Shown here one piece after another: positions 17,725-26,531 of a stretch of DNA of 37,896 nucleotides. The DNA comes from an uncultured Flaviramulus sp. (GTDB lineage: Bacteria > Bacteroidota > Bacteroidia > Flavobacteriales > Flavobacteriaceae). How positions within the stretch are numbered: position 1 is the stretch's first letter; each line of letters starts with the position of its first letter. The notes beneath the pieces are model-generated. The model ran no database searches. It saw nothing but the letters and a program-made list of their open reading frames with translations, and had not been told where the DNA came from. The translations under genes and the position numbers were made by a program. The stretch spans positions 1-37,896 of the forward strand of contig CANKVS010000042.1 of NCBI GenBank assembly GCA_947487155.1. The letters run 5' to 3'.

Positions 17725-19059
17725 ATGAATAAAACCATTTTATTTGTCATATCATGTCTATTACTTTTATTAACCGCATGCAAAAAAGAACAGCCAATAA
17801 CTCAAATAAAAGCGTTAGAAAGTGGTGTTTATTTTCACAGTACGATTAAACAATTAACAGATGTTATTGTTCATGATGTTTTTTCTCCTCCAGTAGCGAG
17901 TAGAGTTTATACGTATCCTTGTATCGCAGCATACGAATGTTTAATTCCTAAAAATGATAAATTTAAATCGTTGTCTGGACAATTAACAGGACTAACACCT
18001 GTTCCTAAACCAGATCAAGACGTTACATATAATTATGAAATTGCAAGCTTAAAAGCATTCATTATAGTTGGAAAAATGCTTGTTTTTTCAGAAGATCAAT
18101 TCAATTCTTACGAAAAAGAATTATTTAACAAAATAAATAGTGAAGGCATTTCAAAAGAGATAATTAATAACTCTATGACATATGGAACAAAAGTGGCAAA
18201 CCATATTCTTGCTTGGGCAGATAAAGATAATTATAAACAAACAAGAACCTTTCCTAAGTATACAGAAACCTCTGATGATGTTTCATCATGGAAAGCTACG
18301 CCTCCAGATTATATGGATGGTATTGAGCCACATTGGAATAAAATAAGACCGTTTGTCATAGATTCTGCAACTCAATTTATCCCCGTAAAGCCAACTCAAT
18401 TTAATTTAACCAAAGGAAGTCCTTTTTATAAAGAGATTATTGAAGTATATAAAACAGGTAATAACTTAAATAAAGAACAAGAAGAGATTGCCAAATTTTG
18501 GGATTGTAACCCTTTTGTATCACATCACTCTGGACATGTTATGTTTGCTACAAAAAAAATAACACCAGGTGGACACTGGATTGGAATTACAGCAATAGCT
18601 TCTAAAAAACAAAAGCTAAACTTTCAAGAAACTGTTGAAGCTTATACTCGTGTATCAATAGGTTTAGCCGATGCATTTATTAGTTGTTGGGATGAAAAAT
18701 ATAGAAGTGTATTAATTCGCCCTGAAACAATTATTAATCAGCATATTGATGAAGATTGGATGCCTCTTTTACAAACACCTCCATTTCCAGAATATACTAG
18801 CGGGCATAGTGTTGTTTCTGGAGCTGCTTCTATAATTCTTACTAATTTATTTGGAGAAGATTTTTATTTCAAAGATACATCCGAAGTAGAGTTTGGGTTA
18901 CCAATAAGAGCATTTAATTCATTTAAAGAAGCTGCCGAAGAAGCTGCTATAAGTAGATTATATGGAGGTATTCATTATATGCCTGCAATTAATAATGGCG
19001 TTGACCAAGGAAAGAAAGTTGGTAATTTTATTAAAAACAATCTTATAACAAAGAAATAA
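17725..19059 (+). CDS. Vanadium-dependent haloperoxidase/PAP2-family lipoprotein
   Basis: This 444-aa lipoprotein belongs to the family that contains vanadium haloperoxidases and type-2 acid phosphatases. From the ATG at 17725 the lipid cysteine is C19 (LLLTACKKE). An earlier ATG at 17686 would put 13 residues before the signal, so I prefer 17725. The anion-pocket signature is complete: K325 with x6 and R332-P, then TSGH (S359-G360-H361), then SR (R411) with x5 and H417, the likely vanadate-binding histidine. The D expected four residues after that histidine is replaced by A. Family members oxidise halides with peroxide, and others hydrolyse phosphate esters; the sequence does not decide which. 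It is expected on the cell surface or in the periplasm. Operon partners are the FG-GAP lipoproteins and two glycosidase-type genes. Confidence 0.85.
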   Translation: MNKTILFVISCLLLLLTACKKEQPITQIKALESGVYFHSTIKQLTDVIVHDVFSPPVASRVYTYPCIAAYECLIPKNDKFKSLSGQLTGLTPVPKPDQDVTYNYEIASLKAFIIVGKMLVFSEDQFNSYEKELFNKINSEGISKEIINNSMTYGTKVANHILAWADKDNYKQTRTFPKYTETSDDVSSWKATPPDYMDGIEPHWNKIRPFVIDSATQFIPVKPTQFNLTKGSPFYKEIIEVYKTGNNLNKEQEEIAKFWDCNPFVSHHSGHVMFATKKITPGGHWIGITAIASKKQKLNFQETVEAYTRVSIGLADAFISCWDEKYRSVLIRPETIINQHIDEDWMPLLQTPPFPEYTSGHSVVSGAASIILTNLFGEDFYFKDTSEVEFGLPIRAFNSFKEAAEEAAISRLYGGIHYMPAINNGVDQGKKVGNFIKNNLITKK

Positions 19060-19102
19060 ATAAGTTAATTATTCAAAATTGATATATCAAATAACAATTA
19101 AA

Positions 19103-21751
19103 ATGTATATAAAAGCAACCCGAATTATTTTTTGGAACTTCTTTTTTTTAGCTTCATTTTTAAATGCCCAACAATGGAACAAAGAATGGCCCGTTTTAAA
19201 AACCTATGAAGGCAAGTATATAGATGAAGTAGCTATGCCATTGGGAGGTATTGGTACAGGTACGGTATCTATAGGTGGAAAAGGAGATTTAAGGGATTGG
19301 GAAATAATGAACCGAGGAGCCATAGGCTATTTACCCGCTTTTAAACTGGTAGCCCCCACCATTGCCAACGGACCTTTTTTCGCGATTCGTTATAAAAAAG
19401 GAAATGAAGATGCTAAAATAAAAGTATTAGAGGGACCTATTGCCATTAAAGACTATTATGGCGATTGGGGAGCTGAAGCCGTAAACTCTGGATTTCCACG
19501 ATTTGAAAAAACAACCTTTGCAGCTGCCTATCCTTTGGCACAAGTTGATTTCGAACATAAAGATGTCCCTTTAGATATACGGTTGGAAACTTTTAACCCC
19601 CTAATTGTAGGCGATGCTGATAAAAGTGGGATGCCTGTAGCAGTTTTAAGGTATGTGGTAACAAACAATACCAATGAAGCAGTAGAAACATCGTTGGTAG
19701 GTATGGTTCCGAACTATATAGGTGTTGATGGATGGAGCGGCGAACCCAAAGAAAATTACAATGAATATAGAAAGTCTGGTAATGTAAAAGGACTTTTTAT
19801 GTATTCCGAAAGAAAAGATACTACCGATGTTAATTGGGGCACCATGGCATTGACTACCTTATCGGAAGGCGAGATAAGTTACCGTACCTCATGGGCAAAA
19901 AGAAGCTGGAATTGGACGTTTAGGGAATTTTGGGATGATTTTATTACTGATGGTGTACTTACGGACCATCCTGAAAAAAGTAGGGTAGAAAAAAAAGACA
20001 ATAGTGCTGAATTTGTCGGGGAAGAAGGAAAAGACAAAAAAGCCAAAATAAAAACCCCACCTGCTACCCTGGCAGTTAAACACGTCTTACAACCTGGCGA
20101 ATCTAAAGAAATTACATTTTTACTGACCTGGCACTTTCCCAATAGACGCGCGTGGGATGATGCCAATACCTATAGTTTTGGTTATGGGGGTGAAGAAATC
20201 GTAGGGAATTACTATACCACTTTATTTTCAGATGCTTGGAATGTGGCAGAAAAAACGGCAGCTGAATTCGATGCTCTGGAAAAAGAAACCGTGAACTTTG
20301 TAAAAAATCTTAGTGATAGTGATGTTCCAGATATCCTAAAAGAAGCTGGCCTTTTCAATTTGAACAATTTAAGAAGTCAAACCGTATTTAGAACTGCGGA
20401 CGGCCTACCTTTTGGCTTTGAAGGTACCGGAAGTATTCATGGTACCAAGATTGGCGCAGAAAAAGGTTCTGGTTGGGGGTTTGGTACCTGTACCCATGTT
20501 TGGAATTATGAATCTACCATCCCTTTCTTATTTGGTGATTTAGCCTTGAAATTTAGAGAAGTAGAATTTTTACATGCGGTAAACGACAATGGAGGTCAGA
20601 GTCATCGTGTAGGACTTCCATTGGATAAAAGAGGAAAAAAGGTTCAAGGTTGGGCAGCCGATGGTCAAATGGGAACGCTTATAAAAGTCTATAGGGATTG
20701 GCAGTTATCTGGAGATGACGCTAAACTAAAAGAAATGTGGCCAAACATAAAAAAGGCAATGTCATTTGCATGGACAGGCATTTGGGATACCAACAAAGAT
20801 GGTGTTATGGAAGGGGACCAACACAACACTATGGATATTCATTATGTGGGACCTAATCCTCAAATGGCAGGTTGGTATTTGGGAGCGTTGAAAGCTTCCG
20901 GAAAAATGGCAGCTCACCTCGGTGATAAAGTTTTTGAAAAAGAATGTAACCAGCTATATGAAAAAGGAAGGGTGTGGATTGATGCAAATATCTTCAATGG
21001 AGAATTTTACGAACACCACATTCCAGAAGGAGAAAGCGATATAGCGCAATTGGGAAAAGGGTGTTTGGTAGACCAATTGGTAGGTCAATATCTAGCTCAT
21101 ACTGCTGGATTGGGTTACATTTTAGATAAAGACAATGTGCAAACCACCTTAAAAAGTATTATGAAATACAATTATATTGATAATTTCAATGAGCATTTCA
21201 ACACCTTTAGAAGTTTTGCATTGGGAGATGAAGCAGGATTGGTCATGGCGTCCTATCCTAAAGAAGGCTCATTACTCGATTTTCCATTTCCGTATTATAC
21301 AGAATTAATGACCGGTTTTGAATATAGTACTGGAGCACATATGATTTACGAAGGACAGATTGATAATGGTTTAAAAGTTTTCAAAAACATTAGAGCGCGT
21401 TATGATGGTCATAAAAGAAACCCATTCAATGAAGGTGAATATGGCCATAGATATTCCCGTGCCATGGCAGCCTGGGCAGGAATATTGGCCTATACTGGGT
21501 TTCAATATTCTGCGGTAAATAAATCGATGAACTTCAACTCCAAAAACGGAAAATACTTCTGGTCGAATGGGTACCAATATGGTTCTGTAACAATCAAAAA
21601 TCTTGAATCTCATAAAGAAGTAACCCTTATAGTAGAAAATGGCAACCTTTTACTAAAATCATTTGCATTGAATGGTTATGGGGTTGCCAAGTTTAAAAAA
21701 GGAAAAACCTTTAAAAAAGCAGAATCAATAACGTTTAAAATAAAACCATAA
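19103..21751 (+). CDS. GH116-type (GBA2/DUF608) glycosidase
   Basis: This 882-aa secreted enzyme resembles the bile-acid beta-glucosidase (GBA2) family, whose members remove beta-glucose or beta-xylose from glycosides and glycolipids. The ATG at 19103 gives a clean signal peptide ending near FLNAQ. The more upstream TTG at 19079 would add residues before it. The N-terminal beta-domain contains [16 protein letters not shown] (about 37-52). The catalytic helical domain has THVWNYES (E470) and EGDQHNTMD (D578), which by family analogy hold the nucleophile region and the acid/base. The spacing of 108 is shorter than in GBA2, so the assignment is tentative. It follows the haloperoxidase-type gene by 43 bases and is 18 bases before the DUF2961 gene. 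The true substrate is unknown. Confidence 0.85.
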   Translation: MYIKATRIIFWNFFFLASFLNAQQWNKEWPVLKTYEGKYIDEVAMPLGGIGTGTVSIGGKGDLRDWEIMNRGAIGYLPAFKLVAPTIANGPFFAIRYKKGNEDAKIKVLEGPIAIKDYYGDWGAEAVNSGFPRFEKTTFAAAYPLAQVDFEHKDVPLDIRLETFNPLIVGDADKSGMPVAVLRYVVTNNTNEAVETSLVGMVPNYIGVDGWSGEPKENYNEYRKSGNVKGLFMYSERKDTTDVNWGTMALTTLSEGEISYRTSWAKRSWNWTFREFWDDFITDGVLTDHPEKSRVEKKDNSAEFVGEEGKDKKAKIKTPPATLAVKHVLQPGESKEITFLLTWHFPNRRAWDDANTYSFGYGGEEIVGNYYTTLFSDAWNVAEKTAAEFDALEKETVNFVKNLSDSDVPDILKEAGLFNLNNLRSQTVFRTADGLPFGFEGTGSIHGTKIGAEKGSGWGFGTCTHVWNYESTIPFLFGDLALKFREVEFLHAVNDNGGQSHRVGLPLDKRGKKVQGWAADGQMGTLIKVYRDWQLSGDDAKLKEMWPNIKKAMSFAWTGIWDTNKDGVMEGDQHNTMDIHYVGPNPQMAGWYLGALKASGKMAAHLGDKVFEKECNQLYEKGRVWIDANIFNGEFYEHHIPEGESDIAQLGKGCLVDQLVGQYLAHTAGLGYILDKDNVQTTLKSIMKYNYIDNFNEHFNTFRSFALGDEAGLVMASYPKEGSLLDFPFPYYTELMTGFEYSTGAHMIYEGQIDNGLKVFKNIRARYDGHKRNPFNEGEYGHRYSRAMAAWAGILAYTGFQYSAVNKSMNFNSKNGKYFWSNGYQYGSVTIKNLESHKEVTLIVENGNLLLKSFALNGYGVAKFKKGKTFKKAESITFKIKP

Positions 21752-21769
21752 ATAAATTATTTGTATATC

Positions 21770-23080
21770 ATGAAAAAAATTAATTATTACTTCATTTTAA
21801 TGGCACTTTTACTAGTGTCTTGTTCACAGGAGCAATCAAAACAAGAATCGGTATCAGCATTTGGGAATGAATTATATTCAAAACCTGAAAAAGGAACCAT
21901 AACACGATGGTTTAGTCCAGAGAATCCAAATGCAGAAAAAGCAAAAGGGGGCTTAACCAACAAAGGTGCTAAAGGCAATGCCTTTTATATAGTACAGCCT
22001 GGAGATAAACAACGTTTATTGGAAATGGACGGTGCAGGTATTATCCAACGTATGTGGATGAGTGGTACCATAGCAATGAATGCAGAACAAAGAAGAGGTG
22101 TTATCATTAATATGTATTGGGATGGTGCAGACAAACCCGCGGTATCTGCCCCAATAGGTGATTTTTTTGGAAATGCCCTAGGCATTATGCGCCCCTTTGA
22201 CAATGAATTGTTTTCAAACCCAGAAGGACGCTCGTTTAATTTTACGGTTCCTATGCCATTTAGAGATGGTGCTGTTATAGAAATTGTTAATGAATCTACA
22301 TCTCAAGTACTATTTTGGTATGATATCAATGTATTGCAGAAAGAAAGTATTCCAGATGATGCCATGTATTTTCATGCACATTGGAGACGTGATAAAGCCA
22401 CCAAATTGGGTGAAGATTTTGAGATTTTACCTAGAATAGAAGGAACTGGTCGGTTTTTAGGAACCAATGTAGGTGTCATTGGAGACCCTAAATTTTTAGG
22501 AACCTGGTTTGGTGAAGGTGAAGTGAAAATCTATTTAGATGGAGACACAAGCAACCCTTCGCTTCAAGGAACAGGGACAGAAGATTATATAGGTACTGGT
22601 TGGGGGCAAGGCGAGTATGTTGGTCGACACTTTGGATCTTTATTTTCAGATGACGAGTTAGATTTATATTCCTTCTATCGTTTTCACACAGCAGATGCCG
22701 TTTATTTTAATCAAGATTGTCGCGTAACCATTCAACAAATGGGAAATGCCAACAAAGATCTGTTACAGAAAATGAAGGCCAATAATGTAGAATTTATTCC
22801 TGTATGGCAGCTGCAATCGCACGGTCAAGATGTTGGCAACGCCAAGGGTAAGCCAATAGAACATATACGGTTTTTAGATATGGAAAATGCTCCTGATGTT
22901 GAAGATGATGCATTTGTTTCTGGTGTTTCTACCAACTATTATCGTAGTGACGATGTTTCGGCAACAAGCTATTTTTATTTAGATAGCCCAACAAATAACT
23001 TGAATGCTGTACAATCTTTTGATGAAAGAATAGAGTTGATGGAAGATAAAGTTTGGAGTAAAGTGAGAATGAACAATTAA
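21770..23080 (+). CDS. DUF2961 (GH172-type) lipoprotein
   Basis: This 436-aa protein has a lipoprotein signal with C18 (LLLVSCSQE). The ATG at 21770 is chosen over a TTG three codons upstream. DUF2961 blocks are visible: GAGIIQRMWMSG near residue 84, YWDGADKPAVSAPIGDFFG near 117 and GTGTEDYIGTGWGQGEY with E271 near 268-284. Characterised DUF2961 proteins are now family GH172, active on alpha-fructofuranosides or D-arabinofuranosides, acting as oligomers with a jelly-roll fold. The conserved acidic TED region probably contributes to the active site, although I cannot assign both catalytic residues. It is the last gene of the susC locus; a terminator follows at 23225. It suggests a furanoside in the target molecule (inference). 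Confidence 0.85.
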   Translation: MKKINYYFILMALLLVSCSQEQSKQESVSAFGNELYSKPEKGTITRWFSPENPNAEKAKGGLTNKGAKGNAFYIVQPGDKQRLLEMDGAGIIQRMWMSGTIAMNAEQRRGVIINMYWDGADKPAVSAPIGDFFGNALGIMRPFDNELFSNPEGRSFNFTVPMPFRDGAVIEIVNESTSQVLFWYDINVLQKESIPDDAMYFHAHWRRDKATKLGEDFEILPRIEGTGRFLGTNVGVIGDPKFLGTWFGEGEVKIYLDGDTSNPSLQGTGTEDYIGTGWGQGEYVGRHFGSLFSDDELDLYSFYRFHTADAVYFNQDCRVTIQQMGNANKDLLQKMKANNVEFIPVWQLQSHGQDVGNAKGKPIEHIRFLDMENAPDVEDDAFVSGVSTNYYRSDDVSATSYFYLDSPTNNLNAVQSFDERIELMEDKVWSKVRMNN

Positions 23081-23186
23081 AAAACATATACCTTAATTAA
23101 AGTTTTTAAAATTTATATATGTTGTTTATACTGATGTAGTATTTTTTAGATGTTAAAATTATTGTTATGGATATAAATAAAATAAT

Positions 23187-23211
23187 TGTGACGTCCTGAA
23201 ATAGCATTACA
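23187..23211 (+). repeat. IS-end-like sequence, copy 1
   Basis: This 25-base stretch beginning TGTGACGTCCTGAAATA matches the IS end at 23270 in 19 of 25 positions, in the same orientation. It lies outside the transposase fragment and may be a second decayed IS end. Confidence 0.45.
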
Positions 23212-23224
23212 CATTTAATAAATT

Positions 23225-23256
23225 AAAGGTAGTGGTTTTTTAACACTACCTTTTTT
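23225..23256 (+). terminator. Terminator of the susC-locus operon
   Basis: AAAGGTAGTG (23225-23234) pairs with CACTACCTTT (23244-23253), followed by a run of Ts to 23256. It lies 145 bases after the DUF2961 stop and is the first good terminator there. It is bracketed by two IS-end-like copies. Confidence 0.8.
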
Positions 23257-23269
23257 GTTTTTATATTGT

Positions 23270-23294
23270 TGTCTCGTCCTGAAATATGGCTACA
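23270..23294 (+). repeat. IS3-family terminal sequence
   Basis: This copy starts TGTCTCGTCCTGAAATA and begins with the TG typical of IS3-family ends. It lies 15 bases beyond the stop of the transposase fragment, where the 3' end of the element is expected. Confidence 0.5.
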
Positions 23295-23308
23295 GGTTAA
23301 AATTGAAA

Positions 23309-23656
23309 TTAAGCTGATAATTTATATACCATATTAGGTGTTTTATACTCTAAAGATAAATGTAATCTTACTTCATTGTATAAATTAATTGCATTTTTTG
23401 CAGCCCTTTTAGCGTGATCGACACTATCAAAGGTTTGGTCGAGATAAAGTTCATCTTTTAGTATGCCATTTACACGTTCAGCCATAACATTTTCATAACA
23501 ATGATTTTCTCCTGTCATACTGATATTTATTTTGTTTCTTTTGAGTATTTGCTTGTATTGATTACTACAATACTGTATGCTTCTGTCGGAATGATGTACG
23601 AGTCCCTTAGTTCTACTTCTTTTCTGTAGCTCTACTAGTTTAAAAACTATCTTTAA
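23309..23656 (-). pseudogene. IS3-family transposase (OrfB) 3' fragment
   Basis: The minus frame from 23656 to 23309 encodes about 115 residues of the C-terminal integrase core of an IS3-family transposase. Two of the three DDE residues are present: the second D in GLVHHSDRSIQYCS and the E in ENVMAERVNGILKDELY. The end NLYNEVRLHLSLEYKTPNMVY is typical of the family. The first D, the N-terminal half and OrfA are missing, and an in-frame stop at 23657-23659 ends the readable part. No matching second IS end is visible nearby. This is a dead remnant beside the right border of the susC locus. Confidence 0.88.
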
Positions 23657-23762
23657 TCAGCATGCTATTTTATATTTAAATGTTATTATAATTTTTCTTT
23701 TAAATTATTGAAAAGATCTAATATAAGGTTTGAAGTCAGGTCTATACGGCTCACAACAAAAG

Positions 23763-23806
23763 TCCTTAACACTTTTATTTAAATAGAAGTTGGTTAAGGA
23801 TTTTTT
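23763..23806. terminator. Hairpin terminator, possibly bidirectional
   Basis: TCCTTAAC (23763-23770) pairs with GTTAAGGA (23793-23800), and a near-palindromic loop sits between. Six Ts follow on the plus strand. On the minus strand the hairpin lies just beyond the stop of the ParE-like remnant at 23811 and is followed by a short ACTTTTG. It probably ends the leftward genes. Confidence 0.6.
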
Positions 23807-23810
23807 ATTA

Positions 23811-23957
23811 TTACAGAATTTTATTTAAATCTTGCTTACCTATTATTGCCATAATTTCGACAACATCATTATTAATTCTGTAAAAAATACTATCAGAACC
23901 ACAAACGCAACGTCTATAGCCTTTTCTAATATAAATTCCTAGTAGATTCGGACCGTA
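23811..23957 (-). pseudogene. ParE/RelE-type toxin C-terminal remnant
   Basis: The last 48 residues of this minus frame read like the end of a ParE-family toxin. GPNLLGIYIRKGYRRCVCGS, then IFYRINNDVVEIMAIIGKQD, fit the usual pattern of R-x-G-Y-R, IFYR, VVEI and a terminal H/K-x-x-D. The first half of the toxin is missing: upstream the same frame is only the shadow of the gene at 23989-24234. No antitoxin gene is seen next to it. The frame is open further upstream (a nominal ATG at 24128), so a hybrid protein could be made, but a remnant is more likely. Confidence 0.55.
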
Positions 23958-23988
23958 GTCAAATCCGCCATAATAGCGGTTATACATC

Positions 23989-24234
23989 TTAGTTGGCATT
24001 AGTTTTTTCTTTTTTAGCATCATTCCTTGTATAAAATACTTCATTACTCCAAAGAATCCACGAATCTGGGTTTTTATCATTTCTATTTCTCGGAAAACTA
24101 GATACACGCACTTGGACTTTGTCTTCACTAATTCTTTCGTGCAAAATTTTATCTAATTTTAGTTTGACTATATTCTCTCCAAAATTCGTATAATAAGTTC
24201 CTCCTATAATAAGAGTTATATTGCCAATTTTCAT
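23989..24234 (-). CDS. Small hypothetical protein
   Basis: This 81-aa protein has an ATG start at 24234, five bases after the stop of the gene to its right, so the two look like an operon. The N-terminus is hydrophobic and beta-like (MKIGNITLIIGGTYYTNF), and the C-terminus is charged with a lysine-rich end (KKEKTNAN). No signal peptide, membrane helix or known motif is visible, and I do not recognise a family. The end may be altered, because a toxin remnant begins about 30 bases after its stop. Confidence 0.5.
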   Translation of the reverse strand: MKIGNITLIIGGTYYTNFGENIVKLKLDKILHERISEDKVQVRVSSFPRNRNDKNPDSWILWSNEVFYTRNDAKKEKTNAN

Positions 24235-24239
24235 AATAA

Positions 24240-24800
24240 TTATAAACTTATAATTTCAATTCCAGTTGGTTCTATTTTTTTAATTCCAAAATACCATCTT
24301 TTCCTATTTTTCTTGTCAAGTCCTGAAAATAAAAATTTGTAATTTTGACTATTTACCAATTTTTCAAAATTAACATCAGTTTTTGTTATAATCTCATAAT
24401 TGTCAGGTGTATAATGTTCTGGAAAAGTATCTGTATGAGATTGAATGTTCTTTTTTTCTTTAGACCCAACCTCGCAATACCAAACATCAAAAAATCTGTT
24501 ATATAATTTCCCATATCCTGGAAATTTTTCATCAAATTTCATTTCAAACCACCTTTCGGATTTTCTATAAATTTTTTGCCAATTTGGATCTTCAATTTCT
24601 TCGATTTGTCTTACATAATTTTTTGAATCTCCACGAAATGTTATCTTACGAATTCTTTTCTGACCAATTTTTCCAATTTTCTCAGGAATTTTTTTCTTGT
24701 CAGTTTTTTTAACCTTATTGGTTTTAGGTTTAATATCATTTTTTTTACCTAAAAAACCAATTATAAAGAAGATTGAAACTGCTATTATTACATAAACCAT
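24240..24800 (-). CDS. Hypothetical membrane-anchored protein
   Basis: This 186-aa protein has one N-terminal membrane segment (VYVIIAVSIFFIIGFLG, residues 2-18), then a lysine-rich linker (about 19-50) and a soluble region rich in K, W, Y and F. This fits an anchor with a cytoplasmic domain, since positive charges follow the helix. Blocks such as RWFEMKFDEKFPGYGKLYNRFFD and RWYFGIKKIEPTGIEII give no family I recognise. It is the first gene of the leftward pair with the 81-aa gene. No promoter box was seen upstream; an inverted repeat lies 40 bases ahead of its start. Confidence 0.6.
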   Translation of the reverse strand: MVYVIIAVSIFFIIGFLGKKNDIKPKTNKVKKTDKKKIPEKIGKIGQKRIRKITFRGDSKNYVRQIEEIEDPNWQKIYRKSERWFEMKFDEKFPGYGKLYNRFFDVWYCEVGSKEKKNIQSHTDTFPEHYTPDNYEIITKTDVNFEKLVNSQNYKFLFSGLDKKNRKRWYFGIKKIEPTGIEIISL

Positions 24801-24840
24801 AATTTTCGTGTATTCTCTTAAATTAATGCCAACAAAACAA

Positions 24841-24860
24841 TATAGTTACCAGTAACTATA
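24841..24860. repeat. 20-base palindrome upstream of two divergent genes
   Basis: TATAGTTAC (24841-24849) and GTAACTATA (24852-24860) are perfect inverted arms around CA. The site lies 40 bases ahead of the leftward gene and 222 ahead of the rightward gene. Its size fits a dimeric regulator's operator, but no regulator gene is near. Confidence 0.4.
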
Positions 24861-25082
24861 ATCTATTAATATGAGCACTAAGATAACAAATCTTTAAGAG
24901 CTGTAAAGGAATTTTCAGCTACAAGCGTAATAGGTTTCTGTAGCTTTAGTAGAGTTATAACCTAATAACGTTTAAGTGTAGCGAATATCTATTCGGAGCA
25001 CAAAAAAGCAAGTTTTAATTTAAATGTTTGATTGCATAAGTTTATCTTGTACTATTAATTTTATTCGAGCGTTGTAGTTGGT

Positions 25083-25931
25083 ATGTTTTATCTTTTAATT
25101 GAGCAATATTCTGTTGGTAGTAAAATGGTTTTTGGAATTTTATTTGCTGTATTAATATATATTGTATTGTACTATGGTTTTAAAATGATTGAAATGGGTT
25201 ATGTGTTAAAACATAGAAAACCACTATATAATCATTTGTATTTCTATTTAAAAAAGCTTAATGCTAAGCAAGAATCTATTTTAAATAATAAGTTTAGTTT
25301 TTATAATAAATTAACGGAGAAACAAAAAAAACACTTCAAGCATCGGGTAGCATCATTTATAGAAGATAAAGATTTTATAGGAAGAGACGGAAGCCCTATT
25401 ACAGATGAAATGAAAGTTTTAATATCTGCTACAGCAGTTATGTTAACTTTTGGTTTTAGAGATTTTTATATAGGAATCATTTCAAAAATTATTGTGTATC
25501 CAAGCAAGTTTTATTCTAAAACAAATAAGGCATATCACAAAGGGGAGTTTAACCCTAAATTAAAAACTTTAGTGCTCTCTTGGGAGGATTTTGAAGCAGG
25601 GTATAATATTGATGATGATAATTTAAATTTAGGAATTCACGAAATTACCCATGCCATACATATTAATAGTATAAAAGAACGCGATGTAAGTTCTACAATT
25701 TTTAGTGATTCTTTCAAGGAACTCTCAGCATTATTGTCAGAAAAAGAAGGTTTAAGGAATGATTTAATTGCCTCTCCATATTTTAGGAAATATGCATACA
25801 CTAATCAATTTGAATTTTTAGCTGTTGCTATCGAAAATTTTATTGAAACACCTCAAGAGTTTAAATCGCAATTCCCCAGTGTTTATAGTAAAATAAGGCA
25901 AATGCTTAATTTTAATACTGTAGGCTACTAG
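25083..25931 (+). CDS. MtfA-type zinc peptidase (M90-like)
   Basis: This 282-aa protein has an N-terminal membrane segment (about 17-33, VFGILFAVLIYIVLYYG) and a soluble metalloprotease domain. The zinc motif HEITH is at H186-E187-H190. A likely third ligand is E251 in AVAIENFIETP, the counterpart of the family's E-x-F-F region. These fit the MtfA/M90 family, which in E. coli acts on the glucose-repressor Mlc and has aminopeptidase activity. Bacteroidota versions with a membrane anchor are common, but their substrates are unknown. It stands alone, 88 bases ahead of the CBS gene. Confidence 0.8.
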   Translation: MFYLLIEQYSVGSKMVFGILFAVLIYIVLYYGFKMIEMGYVLKHRKPLYNHLYFYLKKLNAKQESILNNKFSFYNKLTEKQKKHFKHRVASFIEDKDFIGRDGSPITDEMKVLISATAVMLTFGFRDFYIGIISKIIVYPSKFYSKTNKAYHKGEFNPKLKTLVLSWEDFEAGYNIDDDNLNLGIHEITHAIHINSIKERDVSSTIFSDSFKELSALLSEKEGLRNDLIASPYFRKYAYTNQFEFLAVAIENFIETPQEFKSQFPSVYSKIRQMLNFNTVGY

Positions 25932-26019
25932 AAAAGAAATAGGCTAGCTCTATGACTTTTATCATGCTTTTTTTTGTTTTTCATTCTTAATTTTAATGTA
26001 GAATTTAAAACGAAATATC

Positions 26020-26436
26020 ATGAAAAGAAGAACGCCAATTTCAGAAATAATGTCTACTACTATTATTGCATTAGAAAGAACAGATGATTTAAACAGAGCA
26101 GAAACACTGTTTAAAAGGCATAACATAAGACACATTCCTGTTGTGAGTGAAGAATCTATTATAGGTATGTTAAGTTATTCAGATTTGCTTAGAATAAGTT
26201 TTGCTGATGTAACAGAAGATGAGCATGATGTAGGAGCTATAGTTTACAATATGTTTAGTATTGAGCAGGTCATGACAAAAAATTTAATATGTGTTTCTAG
26301 TAAAACAACAATTAAGGAAGTTGCTGAGATTTTATCTGAAAACGAGTTTCATGCATTACCTATTGTTGATGATTCTATTTTAGTAGGAATTGTTACTACA
26401 ACCGATTTGATAAAGTATTTGTTAAAACAGTTTTAA
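26020..26436 (+). CDS. Two-CBS-domain protein
   Basis: This 138-aa protein consists of two CBS modules and nothing else. The first (about 3-60) has PISEIMSTTIIAL, RHNIRHIPVV and GMLSYSDLLRI. The second (about 80-138) has VMTKNLICVSSKTTIKEVAEIL, FHALPIV and GIVTTTDLIKYLL. Paired CBS modules form a Bateman domain that binds adenine nucleotides or related ligands. Which ligand it binds and what it controls cannot be told. It follows the MtfA-like gene in the same direction, 88 bases later, so they may share a transcript. Confidence 0.88.
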   Translation: MKRRTPISEIMSTTIIALERTDDLNRAETLFKRHNIRHIPVVSEESIIGMLSYSDLLRISFADVTEDEHDVGAIVYNMFSIEQVMTKNLICVSSKTTIKEVAEILSENEFHALPIVDDSILVGIVTTTDLIKYLLKQF

Positions 26437-26531
26437 GAATTAACAATGTGTTTGCCTTTGCGTAGTGTGAAGATGTTTAAAAGAATAATTATTATTTTAA
26501 GGACGTGTATAAAATATAATAAGGGGTATTT

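Noticed and set aside
24825..25082. TGCCAACAAAAC and CGTTGTAGTTGGT as flanking ends of a cassette-like module
   Set aside because: The two stretches are only weakly complementary (GTTGGC versus GTTGGT with different flanks), too little to call a recombination site.
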